A model generated the notes under the pieces. It was not told where the DNA came from. It did no database searches and saw nothing but the letters and a program-made list of their open reading frames with translations. Positions 51,805 to 60,970 of a stretch of DNA of 64,000 nucleotides are shown here, piece after piece. The translations under genes and the position numbers were made by a program. Source of the DNA: Luteolibacter arcticus (GTDB taxonomy: Bacteria > Verrucomicrobiota > Verrucomicrobiia > Verrucomicrobiales > Akkermansiaceae); assembly GCF_025950235.1 (NCBI RefSeq), contig NZ_JAPDDT010000003.1, forward strand, positions 62,001 to 126,000, in the 5' to 3' direction. Every line of letters begins with the position of its first letter. The stretch's first letter is position 1.

Positions 51805-54800
51805 CAGACAACCGCCGCGAAGTTGGACTACAACCGCGACGTCCAGCCCATCCTCTCCAACTACTGCTACCACTGCCACGGGCCGGACACCGCCACCCGC
51901 GAGCCCAAGGCCCAGCCCTTGCGCTTGGATATTCGCGAACAGGCACTGGCCTATGTTGGCAACAACGGCGCGCGCAGCATCGTCGCCGGCAAGCCGGACG
52001 AAAGCGAACTGATCCGCCGCGTCGAATCGCACGACCCCGAGGTGATGATGCCGCAGGATAAAGAGAAACTCCTGAACCCGGCTCAGATCAAACTCCTGCG
52101 CGACTGGATCGCCCAAGGTGCCGAATTCCGCGACCACTGGGCCTTCGAAAAGCCGGTCAAGGCTGCCCTTCCAAAGGTCTCCGACGAAGCCTGGTGCGAA
52201 ACCCCGGTGGACCGCTTCATCCTGGCGAAGCTCGATGAGGCCGGGCTCAAGCCCAACGCCGAAGCCTACCGCACCGCCCTCATTCGCCGCGTGACGGTCG
52301 ACTTGAGCGGTCTGCTGCCCACGCCCGGGGAGGTAGCGGCCTTTACCGCCGATCCCGCGGACACCGGCACGGCCTACGCCAAGGTCGTGGACCGCCTGCT
52401 GGCCTCGCCGGCTTACGGGGAAAACCGAGCCCGATATTGGCTCGACTACGCCCGATACGGCGACACCCACGGCATCCACGTGGACGCTTACCGTGCCATA
52501 TGGCCCTACCGCGACTACGTCATCAAGAGCTTCAACGAAGACAAGCCCTTCGACCGTTTCGCCACCGAGCAGTTGGCCGGCGACCTGATGCCCGGCGGTG
52601 GCCTCGACGCTCTGGTCGCCACCGGCTTCGTGCGCGCGGGCTTGGCCTCGGGCGAAGGTGGCACCATCCCTCAAGAGCTGTGGGTCAACGTCAAACGCGA
52701 GCGCACCGAGGCCTTCACCACCGTCTTCATGGGCATGACCGGCGGCTGCGCCGTATGCCACGACCACAAGTACGACCCGATGACGGCGAAGGATTTTTAT
52801 TCTCTAACAGCGTACTTCGGCAACGTGGCCGAGAAGCCCTACCACAATGACAACGACGATTGGCCGCCCTTTCTGGTGCTGCCACCGGAAGCCGATCGCG
52901 CGGCCTTCGACGCGGCACAGTTGCGGAAGTCCACGGCACAGGGCGAACTCGACGCGCTCTACGCCGCCTCCGACGTCGGTGTGGTCGCTTGGCTGGCCGG
53001 CCCGGATGGCCCCAAGGACATCGATCCCAAGGACCTCTCGGCCCGCTTTCGCCTGAACCGCGACGACGGCACCGGAAAGGACCATCCGCAGGACAAGGTC
53101 ATCCGCGACCAGGTCTCGGGCAAGGAATACCCTTTCGAGGGCGCGCCGCCCTTGTGGGATGAATACCCTCTGCTCACCGGCTCCTTCCGCCTCGACAACA
53201 ACACCCGCTTCCAAGCACCCGACGTCGGAAATTTCGAAAAGGACCAGCCCTTCACCGTCTCGACCTGGGTGCGTTGGAACGAGGAGCCGCTGGGGCAGGG
53301 TGCCGCAAACGGCGGCATCGTCTCGCGCGTCGACGGTGCCACGCTCAAGGGCGGCTGGGAACTCGAAGGGTTCGGCGGGCGGATCCGCCTTTACCTGTTC
53401 GGCGACTGGCACAATGCCGACGCCATTGCGGTGCTCTCCAAGCCCGCCATCCCGCGCACGGAGTGGGCACATGTTGCGGCGACGTACGACGGCTCGGGCA
53501 AGGCCGCCGGGGTCAAGATCTACCTTGACGGCAAGCCGGTGGAGGTGGAAGTCGGCAAGGACAGCTTGACCGGTTCACTCAAGACCGCGACCCCATTGAA
53601 CTTGGGCCGCCGCGGCGGTGCCGATGCCACGGCCAACCCGCTGCGTGGGCTCGGACTGCTGGATGTGCGCATCTACCGTCGCGCGCTGGCCGACGATGAG
53701 ATGATCCGCCTGCCGTGGCTTGCCCCCTTGGCCGAAGTCCATGCCGCCAAGCCGGACTACCAACGTTGGACCCCCTTCGAGAAGGACGCCGCCCGCGACG
53801 CCTACTTCGCTAGGGAGGGCACTGCCGGCGGCAAGGTCAAGGTGCTTAAGGAAGCGATGGCCAAGGCGCAGGCCGAGATGGACGCCTTGTCGGCCAAGAC
53901 CAAGGTCGTCCACTATCAGGGGGCCAACAAGCCCGAGGAGAGCAAGAAGGTCAGCGACTCCCTGACACAGATGTACGAAGGCACGCTCGGCTCCGGCACC
54001 CTGATCTGCCGCGAGAAGCCTACCCCCGCGTTCGCCCACGCCCTCTCGCGTGGCGACTACGGTTCCCGCAGCGAGCGCGTGTATGCGCAGACCCCCTCGT
54101 TCCTGCCCCAGCCACCGCAGGGCACCCCGGCGAATCGCCTGGGTCTGGCACAATGGGTGACGATGAAGGACAATCCGCTCACCGCCCGCGTGACGGTCAA
54201 TCGCGCTTGGAACGAAATTTTCGGCATGCCTCTGGTCGAGTCGACCGACGACTTCGGCATCGTCGGCGAACGCCCCAGCCACCCCGAATTGCTCGACTGG
54301 CTGGCGGTGGATTTCCAGGAAGGCGAGGGCAAGGATTCGGCGTGGAAATTCAAGCGTCTCTACCGCCAGTTGGTGATGTCGATGGCCTACCGCCAATCCG
54401 CCGTGGTCACGCCGCTGCCCGCAGAGAAGGACCCGCGCAACCGCCTGTGGGCGCACGGCCCGCGCCACCGCGTCGATTCCGAAGTGCTGCGCGACATCGC
54501 CCTGCAGTCGGCCGGCCTGCTCAACACCGAGAAGCGCGGCGGGCCCTCGTTCCTCGGCTACCAGCCCGACGGCGTGTGGACCAATTCCTACCCCTCGGAC
54601 ACTCACGTGTATTACCGCCACAAGGGGCCGATGCTCTATCGCCGCAGCTTGTATCAGTTCGTAAAGCGCACGGCGGTCCACCCCGAGCTCGACATCTTCG
54701 ACGCCACTGACCGTTTGACTTCGTGCGCGCGTCGCAACCGAACCAACACGCCTTTGGCCGCGCTGGCGCTGATGAACGACGTCACCTTTCTCGAAGCAGC

Positions 54801-55083
54801 CCGCGTGCTCGGCATCCACGCCATGCAGTCATCGCCCGAGCCCAAGGCTCGTCTCGACTTCATGGCCCAGCGCGTCCTGTCGCGTCCGCTTGCGGCAGAA
54901 GAAGTAGCCGCATATCTCGCCCGCTTCAACAAAGTGAAGGCGCACCTGACCGAAGAGAATGCGAAGAAGCTACTGGCCCAGGGCGACGCTCCAACTCCAG
55001 CGGAACTGCCTCCGGTCGAAGTGGCTTCCTGGATGAGCATCGCCAGCATCCTGCTCAACACCGACGAATTCCTGAACAAGTAG
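51646..55083 (+). CDS. PSD1-type cytochrome/DUF1549/DUF1553 protein with LamG insert and borrowed N-terminus
   Basis: 1,145 residues from GTG. Residues 1-53 (signal peptide and LPMQRHDTGRSGATDEPV) are nearly those of the PQQ-propeller protein at 56819. The family's own sequence begins at LDYNRDVQPILSNYCYHCHG, with heme motif CYHCH at 74-78. DUF1549 spans about 180-400 with a second CxxCH (GGCAVCHDHKYD). A LamG-like insert lies near 500-690 (FTVSTWVRWNEEPLGQG, WAHVAATYDGSGKAAGVKIY). DUF1553 covers about 830-1110. Paired with the DUF1501 gene 5 bases downstream; role probably in periplasmic polymer breakdown. Confidence 0.87.
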   Translation: MLALQIIHALSKRVASALSPVLLTVGGLATAHAEGLPMQRHDTGRSGATDEPVQTTAAKLDYNRDVQPILSNYCYHCHGPDTATREPKAQPLRLDIREQALAYVGNNGARSIVAGKPDESELIRRVESHDPEVMMPQDKEKLLNPAQIKLLRDWIAQGAEFRDHWAFEKPVKAALPKVSDEAWCETPVDRFILAKLDEAGLKPNAEAYRTALIRRVTVDLSGLLPTPGEVAAFTADPADTGTAYAKVVDRLLASPAYGENRARYWLDYARYGDTHGIHVDAYRAIWPYRDYVIKSFNEDKPFDRFATEQLAGDLMPGGGLDALVATGFVRAGLASGEGGTIPQELWVNVKRERTEAFTTVFMGMTGGCAVCHDHKYDPMTAKDFYSLTAYFGNVAEKPYHNDNDDWPPFLVLPPEADRAAFDAAQLRKSTAQGELDALYAASDVGVVAWLAGPDGPKDIDPKDLSARFRLNRDDGTGKDHPQDKVIRDQVSGKEYPFEGAPPLWDEYPLLTGSFRLDNNTRFQAPDVGNFEKDQPFTVSTWVRWNEEPLGQGAANGGIVSRVDGATLKGGWELEGFGGRIRLYLFGDWHNADAIAVLSKPAIPRTEWAHVAATYDGSGKAAGVKIYLDGKPVEVEVGKDSLTGSLKTATPLNLGRRGGADATANPLRGLGLLDVRIYRRALADDEMIRLPWLAPLAEVHAAKPDYQRWTPFEKDAARDAYFAREGTAGGKVKVLKEAMAKAQAEMDALSAKTKVVHYQGANKPEESKKVSDSLTQMYEGTLGSGTLICREKPTPAFAHALSRGDYGSRSERVYAQTPSFLPQPPQGTPANRLGLAQWVTMKDNPLTARVTVNRAWNEIFGMPLVESTDDFGIVGERPSHPELLDWLAVDFQEGEGKDSAWKFKRLYRQLVMSMAYRQSAVVTPLPAEKDPRNRLWAHGPRHRVDSEVLRDIALQSAGLLNTEKRGGPSFLGYQPDGVWTNSYPSDTHVYYRHKGPMLYRRSLYQFVKRTAVHPELDIFDATDRLTSCARRNRTNTPLAALALMNDVTFLEAARVLGIHAMQSSPEPKARLDFMAQRVLSRPLAAEEVAAYLARFNKVKAHLTEENAKKLLAQGDAPTPAELPPVEVASWMSIASILLNTDEFLNK

Positions 55084-55087
55084 TCCG

Positions 55088-56608
55088 ATGTCTAAGCCCC
55101 ACCCTTGCTCCGACCACCACGGCGAAGCTCCCACCGTTTGGAACTTGCCCATCCCGCGCGACCTCAAGGAAGAGTGGAAAGCGGCGGTCACCCGCCGCCA
55201 CTTCCTGCACCTTGCCGGCTCGACCTTGGGGGGCTTGGGTTTAGCCCACTTGCTGGCCAAGGACAGCGCGTCGGCCTCCTCGGTCAGCGCTGCCCTGGGC
55301 TCGCTCGGCGCCCCTCACACCAAGGGCAGCGCCAAGCGCGTAATCTGGCTGTTCATGGCCGGCGGTCCGCCGCACCAGGACATGTGGGATTACAAGCCGC
55401 GCTTGGCAGAGTTCGACGGCCAGGACATCCCGAAGGAAGTACTAGGCGCTGACTTCAAGCCCAGCGGCATGACAGCCGGCAATTCTCGCTTCACCGTCAA
55501 GACCAGCCCCTTCAAATTCCAGCAGCACGGCCAGAGCGGTCGCTTCGTCAGCGAGGCCCTGCCTTGGACCGCCAAGTGCGTGGACGACATCGCCCTGATC
55601 CATTCGATGTACTCGGACGCGATCAACCACGAGCCGGCCATCATGCTGATGAACACGGCCGCCATGTTTCCCGGCCGCCCGGCGCTTGGCGCATGGATTT
55701 CTTACGGCCTTGGCAGCTTGAACGCCAACCTCCCCTCATTCGTCGTGCTCAACTCCACCCAGCTTCCCGGGCTCTCGGGCCAGCCGGTGACCCCGCGCCT
55801 ATGGTCGAGTTCCTTCTTGCCTACCGAACACGCGGGCGTCGCACTGCGCGCCGGTGCCGACCCGGTACTCTACCTGCGCGACCCAGAAGGCATGGACCGT
55901 GCCTTGCGGCGTAACCTGCTCGACGGCGTGGCCGAGCACAACGAGCGCACCTTCAAGGCTCTTGGCGATTCCGAGACTCACGCTCGGATCGCCCAGTACG
56001 AGATGGCCTTCAACATGCAAATGAGCGTACCGGAACTCACGGATTTTTCCGACGAGCCGGAAAGCACTTGGGAACTCTACGGCCCGGACGCCAAGAAGCC
56101 CGGCACCTTCACCTACAACTGCCTGATGGCCCGCCGCATGGCCGAGCGCGGCGTGCGCTTCACCCAGCTCTACCAGCGCGGCTGGGATTTCCACGGCGGA
56201 CTGCACGGCGGCATGAACGCGCTGTGCGGCGCTACCGACCGAGCCTGCTACGCCCTGATCACCGACCTGAAGCGCCGCGGCTTGCTCGACGACACCCTTG
56301 TCATTTGGGGCGGCGAGTTCGGCCGCACCACCTACTCGCAGGGAGATGGCCGCGACCACCACGCCAAGTGCTTCACCAACTGGATGGCCGGCGGCGGCGT
56401 CAAAGGCGGCGTTTCGCATGGCCAGACCGACGACTTCGCCTTCAATGTCCTGAATCCCGGGGACAAGGTGCATCCGCGCGACTTCATCGCCACCGCCTGC
56501 CACGCCTTGGGCATCGAGTCAGACCGCCTCACCAAGCGAGTCCTTGGCGTGGACCTGAAGCCCACCGGGGTCGAACACGGTAAACGGATCGAGAGCATCA
56601 TGGCGTAA
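55088..56608 (+). CDS. DUF1501 (sulfatase-fold) exported protein
   Basis: 506 residues. The leader is a Tat-type sequence set in from the N-terminus (VTRRHFLHLAGSTLGGLGLA). DUF1501 motifs: VIWLFMAGGPPHQDMWDYKP, FPGRPALGAWISYGLGSLNA, YQRGWDFHGGLHGG and IWGGEFGRTTYSQG. Partner of the upstream PSD1 gene; the pairing matches the locus at 17.9-22.8 kb. Similarity between the two pairs is moderate, so they are old paralogues rather than a recent copy. Confidence 0.88.
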   Translation: MSKPHPCSDHHGEAPTVWNLPIPRDLKEEWKAAVTRRHFLHLAGSTLGGLGLAHLLAKDSASASSVSAALGSLGAPHTKGSAKRVIWLFMAGGPPHQDMWDYKPRLAEFDGQDIPKEVLGADFKPSGMTAGNSRFTVKTSPFKFQQHGQSGRFVSEALPWTAKCVDDIALIHSMYSDAINHEPAIMLMNTAAMFPGRPALGAWISYGLGSLNANLPSFVVLNSTQLPGLSGQPVTPRLWSSSFLPTEHAGVALRAGADPVLYLRDPEGMDRALRRNLLDGVAEHNERTFKALGDSETHARIAQYEMAFNMQMSVPELTDFSDEPESTWELYGPDAKKPGTFTYNCLMARRMAERGVRFTQLYQRGWDFHGGLHGGMNALCGATDRACYALITDLKRRGLLDDTLVIWGGEFGRTTYSQGDGRDHHAKCFTNWMAGGGVKGGVSHGQTDDFAFNVLNPGDKVHPRDFIATACHALGIESDRLTKRVLGVDLKPTGVEHGKRIESIMA

Positions 56609-56710
56609 TGCTGGCTTTCGGCATCCTCACTGAACCTCCGCACTATCACGCATCGTTCCCGGCACCGAGCCAGCGTGAGCCGATCCGAGGATTGAAGCGG
56701 ACTGGATAGC

Positions 56711-56975
56711 CGTCCGGAAGTAAATAATGGCGAGCGTGCGCTCGCCGCCTGCCTTTTTGCCAGTAAGTATTGTAAAAACGCAGACCAAGTCTCGCGTATA
56801 TTTCGCGTATAAGGAGACGTGCTTGCATTGCAAAACATTCATGCGTTTTCAGAGCGTGCCCGGCGGGCGTTGTTGCCGGTGATTCTGACTCTCGGAGGAT
56901 TGGCAACGGCTCATGCCGCGGGGTGGCCGATGCAGCGGCATGATGCAGGCCGTTCGGGCGCGACGGATGAACCCG
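56711..56975 (+). repeat. Duplicated promoter/signal-peptide region, copy 2
   Basis: Counterpart of 51551-51804. It has an extra 11 bases from a local duplication of CGCGTATA (CGCGTATATTTCGCGTATAA). Here the repeat continues smoothly into the native propeller protein sequence, so this copy is the likely source. Confidence 0.85.
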
Positions 56976-59900
56976 TCGAGGCGGCGCGCCTGGCCGAGTC
57001 ATGGACGCTCACGATGGCCGTGCCGCGAACCGCCTGGCCGAAATCTGCGCGGTGGGATGCCTTCAATCTGATCTCGAACATGCTCTCGGCGCGCATCTGG
57101 GACGCGTGTTACCAAGCGTGCTCGGATGGGCAACGGCTTTACATCGCCTCCTCTACCGAGGACGCGGTGATCGCCGTGGATCTCACCACCGGCAAGGAGC
57201 TGTGGCGGTTCACCTGCGGCGGGCCGGTGCGGATCGCGCCTTCGTTAGTGGGCGACCGCTTGCTTTTCGGCTCCGACGATGGCTTCGCCTACTGCCTCTC
57301 CGCCGCGGAGGGCAAGTTAGTTTGGTCGATGAATCCCTCACCCGGATCGCGGCGGGTGATTCACAATGAAAGGGTGATCTCGCCCGCGCCCGTTCGCACC
57401 GGGATCGTCGTGCGCGAGGGAACCGCCTATTTCGGCTGCGGTCTGACCACTTTGGACAAGGGTTGGATCTGCGCCGTGGATGCCGCCACCGGCAAGGCGG
57501 ACGGTCGGGGCCGCTACGTCCGGGAGATGCCAGGACAGACCATCGAAGGTCCGCTGACGCTCACGCAGAGCCTGCTGATCGTGCCGCGTGGACGCCTCGC
57601 TCCACTTTCGCTCGATCGTGAAACGGGATCGACGCATTCGCAGATGGCAGGCAGCGGCGGACCCTTTTGCGTGGTGATAGAGGACGGCCAGCAATTGCGC
57701 TCGAATGATGCGCGGGAGGGCGAGGCGGCGCTTTATAAATCCACCGGCGAGAAGATGACGTCGGTGGGCAAGGGCTCGGCCATCGCTGTGCGCGGCGAGC
57801 GCGCTTACATCGTGGTGGATGGCCACTCGGTACAGTCGATCGACCGGAAGACCGGCGCGATGGCGTGGAGCCGTGAGGTCCCCGGCGCGGGCGAGGTGAT
57901 CGTTGCGGCGGACACTGTCCTCGTCGGAGGCGAGGGCGTCGTCATGGCCTTCTCCTGTGACGAGGGGAAAGAGCTTTGGAAAGGCAAGGTCGCAGGCCGG
58001 GCCCTCGGGCTGGTAGCGGCGGGCGGGCACCTCATCGCATCCACCGACCTCGGACACCTGCATGCCTTCGCTCCCACCGCTCCCGTAGCGGCCCCGATCG
58101 CCGGAGCCAATGACGCGGCGCATGAGCAGACACCTCCGCCGATGCCGAAGGTGCCGGTGTTCTCCTCCAACAGCCTGATGCTCCGCTACGTCTTCCATCG
58201 TACTGCGATGGCGGGGAGCGATGGCAAGCCCCTCACCGGCGGGACGAAGGCCGGAGTGAAGATCATCGACACCTGCCAGAGGACGCCCGCCGTGCTCACC
58301 AGCTCCGCGGCGATGGTGGCCATGCGGGGCAGCGGCGAGGCGATCGTGCTCGATGGCAGCAGCTACTACACCGCCACCGATCTCGGCGTGAAGAAGATGC
58401 CGTCCGAAGAGATCAGCGTCGAGGCTTTCGCCCGCATCAACCGCGCGCAGAGCTGGGGTGCGGTGATCGGTTGCCTCTGCGACGATGGCAGCGACGAGCG
58501 CGGCTGGATTCTCGGCGTGCGCGGGCCGTCGTTCGCCTTTGGCCTTGGCACCGCGGGCAGCAAGATCGACTACGCCACGGCACCTGCCGAGTTATTCAAC
58601 GACGGCTGGCACCACCTCGTCGGCACCTACGATGGGAAGATGATGCGCCTTTACCTCGATGGCCGTGAGGTGGCCGCGATGGCGAAGACCGGACCGATCA
58701 CCTATCCCGATGAAACGCCGGTAATCCTAGGCGCCTACAAGGACAAGGACGAATGCTTCCCGGTGCAGGGATCGCTGCACGAGGCCCGCGTCTGGCGGCG
58801 GTGCCTGTCACCTGGTGAGATTTCCAAATCCTACTCCAGCAAGGCCGAGTTGTTCCTGAATGGAAAGGCGGCGAACGCTCTGCCGCCGGTGCCGCGTTAC
58901 GATGAGATCACCGTCGGTCCGTTCACGCGTTTCCTGGGCGCCGGCAAGGCCGAGGTCACCTGGGCGACGGCGAGCGCGATGCCGAATGAAGTGCGGGTCA
59001 ACGGCTCGTCCGGCAGCCGGGTGTGGGGGGAGGGCAGCGGTACCGGTCACCGCGTTGTCATCGAGGGGCTGGAATGGGGTCGGGTATATGGCATCGAGCT
59101 CGGTGGTCTGAAGGACCGTCCCTTTGAATTGGATACCGCCCAGGACCGCGCGTATGTCCCGCCGGTTGCCACCACGACGAACACCCTCGTTGCCGCCGCA
59201 GTGAAGGGCAGCCCGAATGGCCGCGGCATGGCGGCGGTGATCGGGGCGGAACAGATGGAGGCGGCGGTCGCCCTCGCGGCGGCCGGCTATCGGACGGTGA
59301 TGATCGAGCCGGACGCGACGAAGGCCTCGCTCGCGCGCGCCACCCTCGGCTCCAGCATGCTGTTAGGAGATCACGTCGCGGTCATCGCGGCGGCGGATCT
59401 GAAGGATGCGACGCTGCCCACGGCCTTCGCGGCGATTGTGATTTCTCCTGCGATGGACGCCACGCTCGCACGTCGATTCGCACGACCCTACGGCGGCGCG
59501 GTGTGGACGCCCGGCGTCGAGGACAAGCCCGTTTTTGTCCGCACCGCACCGGAGGGTTCCGCGAGCTGGACCAGCCAGTATGGAGATGCCGCCTCAGCGC
59601 ATTACGCCGGTGAAACCCTGCGGAATGCCGCGGGGGGCGATGATCTCACGCCGCAGTGGCTCGGCGAACCCGGCCCGCGGTTCCAGACGGACCGGCAGAA
59701 CCGGAAGTCCTCGCCGCTGGCGGCGAACGGGCGGCTTTTCCTCCAGGGCTTCCAGCGGCTCCTCGCGCTCGATGCTTATTCCGGCGCGGTACTGTGGGGC
59801 GTGGAGACCCCGGGCGTAGCAAGATTCAATGTTCCGCATGGCGGGTCGAACTGGTGCTGCGATGGCGAGGCGGTGTATCTCGCCCATGGCCCCGTGCTCG

Positions 59901-60880
59901 ATGTCTTTGATGGTGGCACCGGTGTGCTGTCGAACTTCCTCTCCAATCCAGTGCCGGAGCTGGAGTGGGGCCAAGTAATGCGGACCCGCACAAATCCCAC
60001 CCCGCAGGGCCGGGAAATCCTGCTCGGCAGCTCGGTGCGCGCCGGGGCGGAATTCACCACTTGGTGGGGCAGAGGGAATTGGTATGATGGCACGCAGGGC
60101 GATTCGGTGAAGCTCGTGATGGCGGACGCGCTCTTCGCCCATGACGTACCGCTGAAGCGGAATGCCGCGCCGCGATGGCTCTACCGCGGACTGGTCGTCC
60201 AGCCGAGCGTCTGCAGCGCGGAGGGCAAGGTCTTCTTCCTGGAGCGGAAGTTCTCCAAGGATCCCGCTGATCGGAAGCTGACCCTCGATGAGACCGGCCA
60301 GACCTCGTTGGTGGCGCTGGATCTGGAGAGCGGCCGCGAGGTGTGGCGGAATCCGGTGGAGGTGAAAGGCCCGGCCACTGCCGCCTACGTGATTTCCTCG
60401 CGAGGCAAGGTGGTCCTCGAACTCGCATTGAGGAACGGCACCTTCGAAGTCAGCACCTTCGATGCCGCCAATGGCAAGCCGCTGTGGGCGGCCCCGCCGG
60501 TGAAGTGGGAGGCCGACCATCATGGCAAGCACATCTCGCGGATCGGCACCCAGGGCGAGCTGCTCTACCTGCGCCCGCGCATCTTCAATCTGGAAAGCGG
60601 CGAGGTGGTAAAGACCGGTTTCCCTGCGGGCCACACCTGCGGATCCTATTCGCTCGCGTCCAATTTCATGGTCGGCCGCATGGGAGAGCTGATCCTGTGG
60701 AACGCGAAGCAGGCGACTGAAACGCGGCTCTCACGATTCCGCCAGGACTGCTGGATCGGCGCCATCCCCGCATGCGGGATGTTGCTGGTGCCCGAGACCG
60801 GCGGCGGCTGTTCCTGCGGTGGATGGATGGAAACCAGCCTCGGCCTGATTCCGAAGATCACCGCGGCGGACTTTCCCTGA
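56819..60880 (+). CDS. Exported PQQ-type beta-propeller protein with LamG and Rossmann-like inserts
   Basis: 1,353 residues from GTG, signal peptide LLPVILTLGGLATAHA. The first propeller covers about 45-430 (WPMQRHDAGRSG, then blades such as VIAVDLTTGKELWRFTC and FAYCLSAAEGKLVWS). A LamG domain lies near 510-680 (ISVEAFARINRAQSWGAVIG, WHHLVGTYDGKMMRLYLDG). A fibronectin-like strand region follows (690-780). A methyltransferase-like Rossmann segment without clear catalytic residues is near 790-900 (GMAAVIGAEQMEAAVALAA). A second propeller (930-1350) ends the protein. Probably periplasmic; a redox or sugar-binding role is possible but not shown. Confidence 0.8.
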   Translation: MLALQNIHAFSERARRALLPVILTLGGLATAHAAGWPMQRHDAGRSGATDEPVEAARLAESWTLTMAVPRTAWPKSARWDAFNLISNMLSARIWDACYQACSDGQRLYIASSTEDAVIAVDLTTGKELWRFTCGGPVRIAPSLVGDRLLFGSDDGFAYCLSAAEGKLVWSMNPSPGSRRVIHNERVISPAPVRTGIVVREGTAYFGCGLTTLDKGWICAVDAATGKADGRGRYVREMPGQTIEGPLTLTQSLLIVPRGRLAPLSLDRETGSTHSQMAGSGGPFCVVIEDGQQLRSNDAREGEAALYKSTGEKMTSVGKGSAIAVRGERAYIVVDGHSVQSIDRKTGAMAWSREVPGAGEVIVAADTVLVGGEGVVMAFSCDEGKELWKGKVAGRALGLVAAGGHLIASTDLGHLHAFAPTAPVAAPIAGANDAAHEQTPPPMPKVPVFSSNSLMLRYVFHRTAMAGSDGKPLTGGTKAGVKIIDTCQRTPAVLTSSAAMVAMRGSGEAIVLDGSSYYTATDLGVKKMPSEEISVEAFARINRAQSWGAVIGCLCDDGSDERGWILGVRGPSFAFGLGTAGSKIDYATAPAELFNDGWHHLVGTYDGKMMRLYLDGREVAAMAKTGPITYPDETPVILGAYKDKDECFPVQGSLHEARVWRRCLSPGEISKSYSSKAELFLNGKAANALPPVPRYDEITVGPFTRFLGAGKAEVTWATASAMPNEVRVNGSSGSRVWGEGSGTGHRVVIEGLEWGRVYGIELGGLKDRPFELDTAQDRAYVPPVATTTNTLVAAAVKGSPNGRGMAAVIGAEQMEAAVALAAAGYRTVMIEPDATKASLARATLGSSMLLGDHVAVIAAADLKDATLPTAFAAIVISPAMDATLARRFARPYGGAVWTPGVEDKPVFVRTAPEGSASWTSQYGDAASAHYAGETLRNAAGGDDLTPQWLGEPGPRFQTDRQNRKSSPLAANGRLFLQGFQRLLALDAYSGAVLWGVETPGVARFNVPHGGSNWCCDGEAVYLAHGPVLDVFDGGTGVLSNFLSNPVPELEWGQVMRTRTNPTPQGREILLGSSVRAGAEFTTWWGRGNWYDGTQGDSVKLVMADALFAHDVPLKRNAAPRWLYRGLVVQPSVCSAEGKVFFLERKFSKDPADRKLTLDETGQTSLVALDLESGREVWRNPVEVKGPATAAYVISSRGKVVLELALRNGTFEVSTFDAANGKPLWAAPPVKWEADHHGKHISRIGTQGELLYLRPRIFNLESGEVVKTGFPAGHTCGSYSLASNFMVGRMGELILWNAKQATETRLSRFRQDCWIGAIPACGMLLVPETGGGCSCGGWMETSLGLIPKITAADFP

Positions 60881-60970
60881 TCGTGTCCCGAGGCTGGGTG
60901 TTCCACCAATAGTTTTTGCAATAAACCAATTTCGCCGCTTCCGCTCACCTGCCATCATTCTCTTATCCCT

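Noticed and set aside
51551..56975. Interpretation of the duplicated leader as a transposon end
   Set aside because: The copies are direct, include coding sequence in the same frame and have no transposase or target duplication, so promoter/leader capture is more likely.
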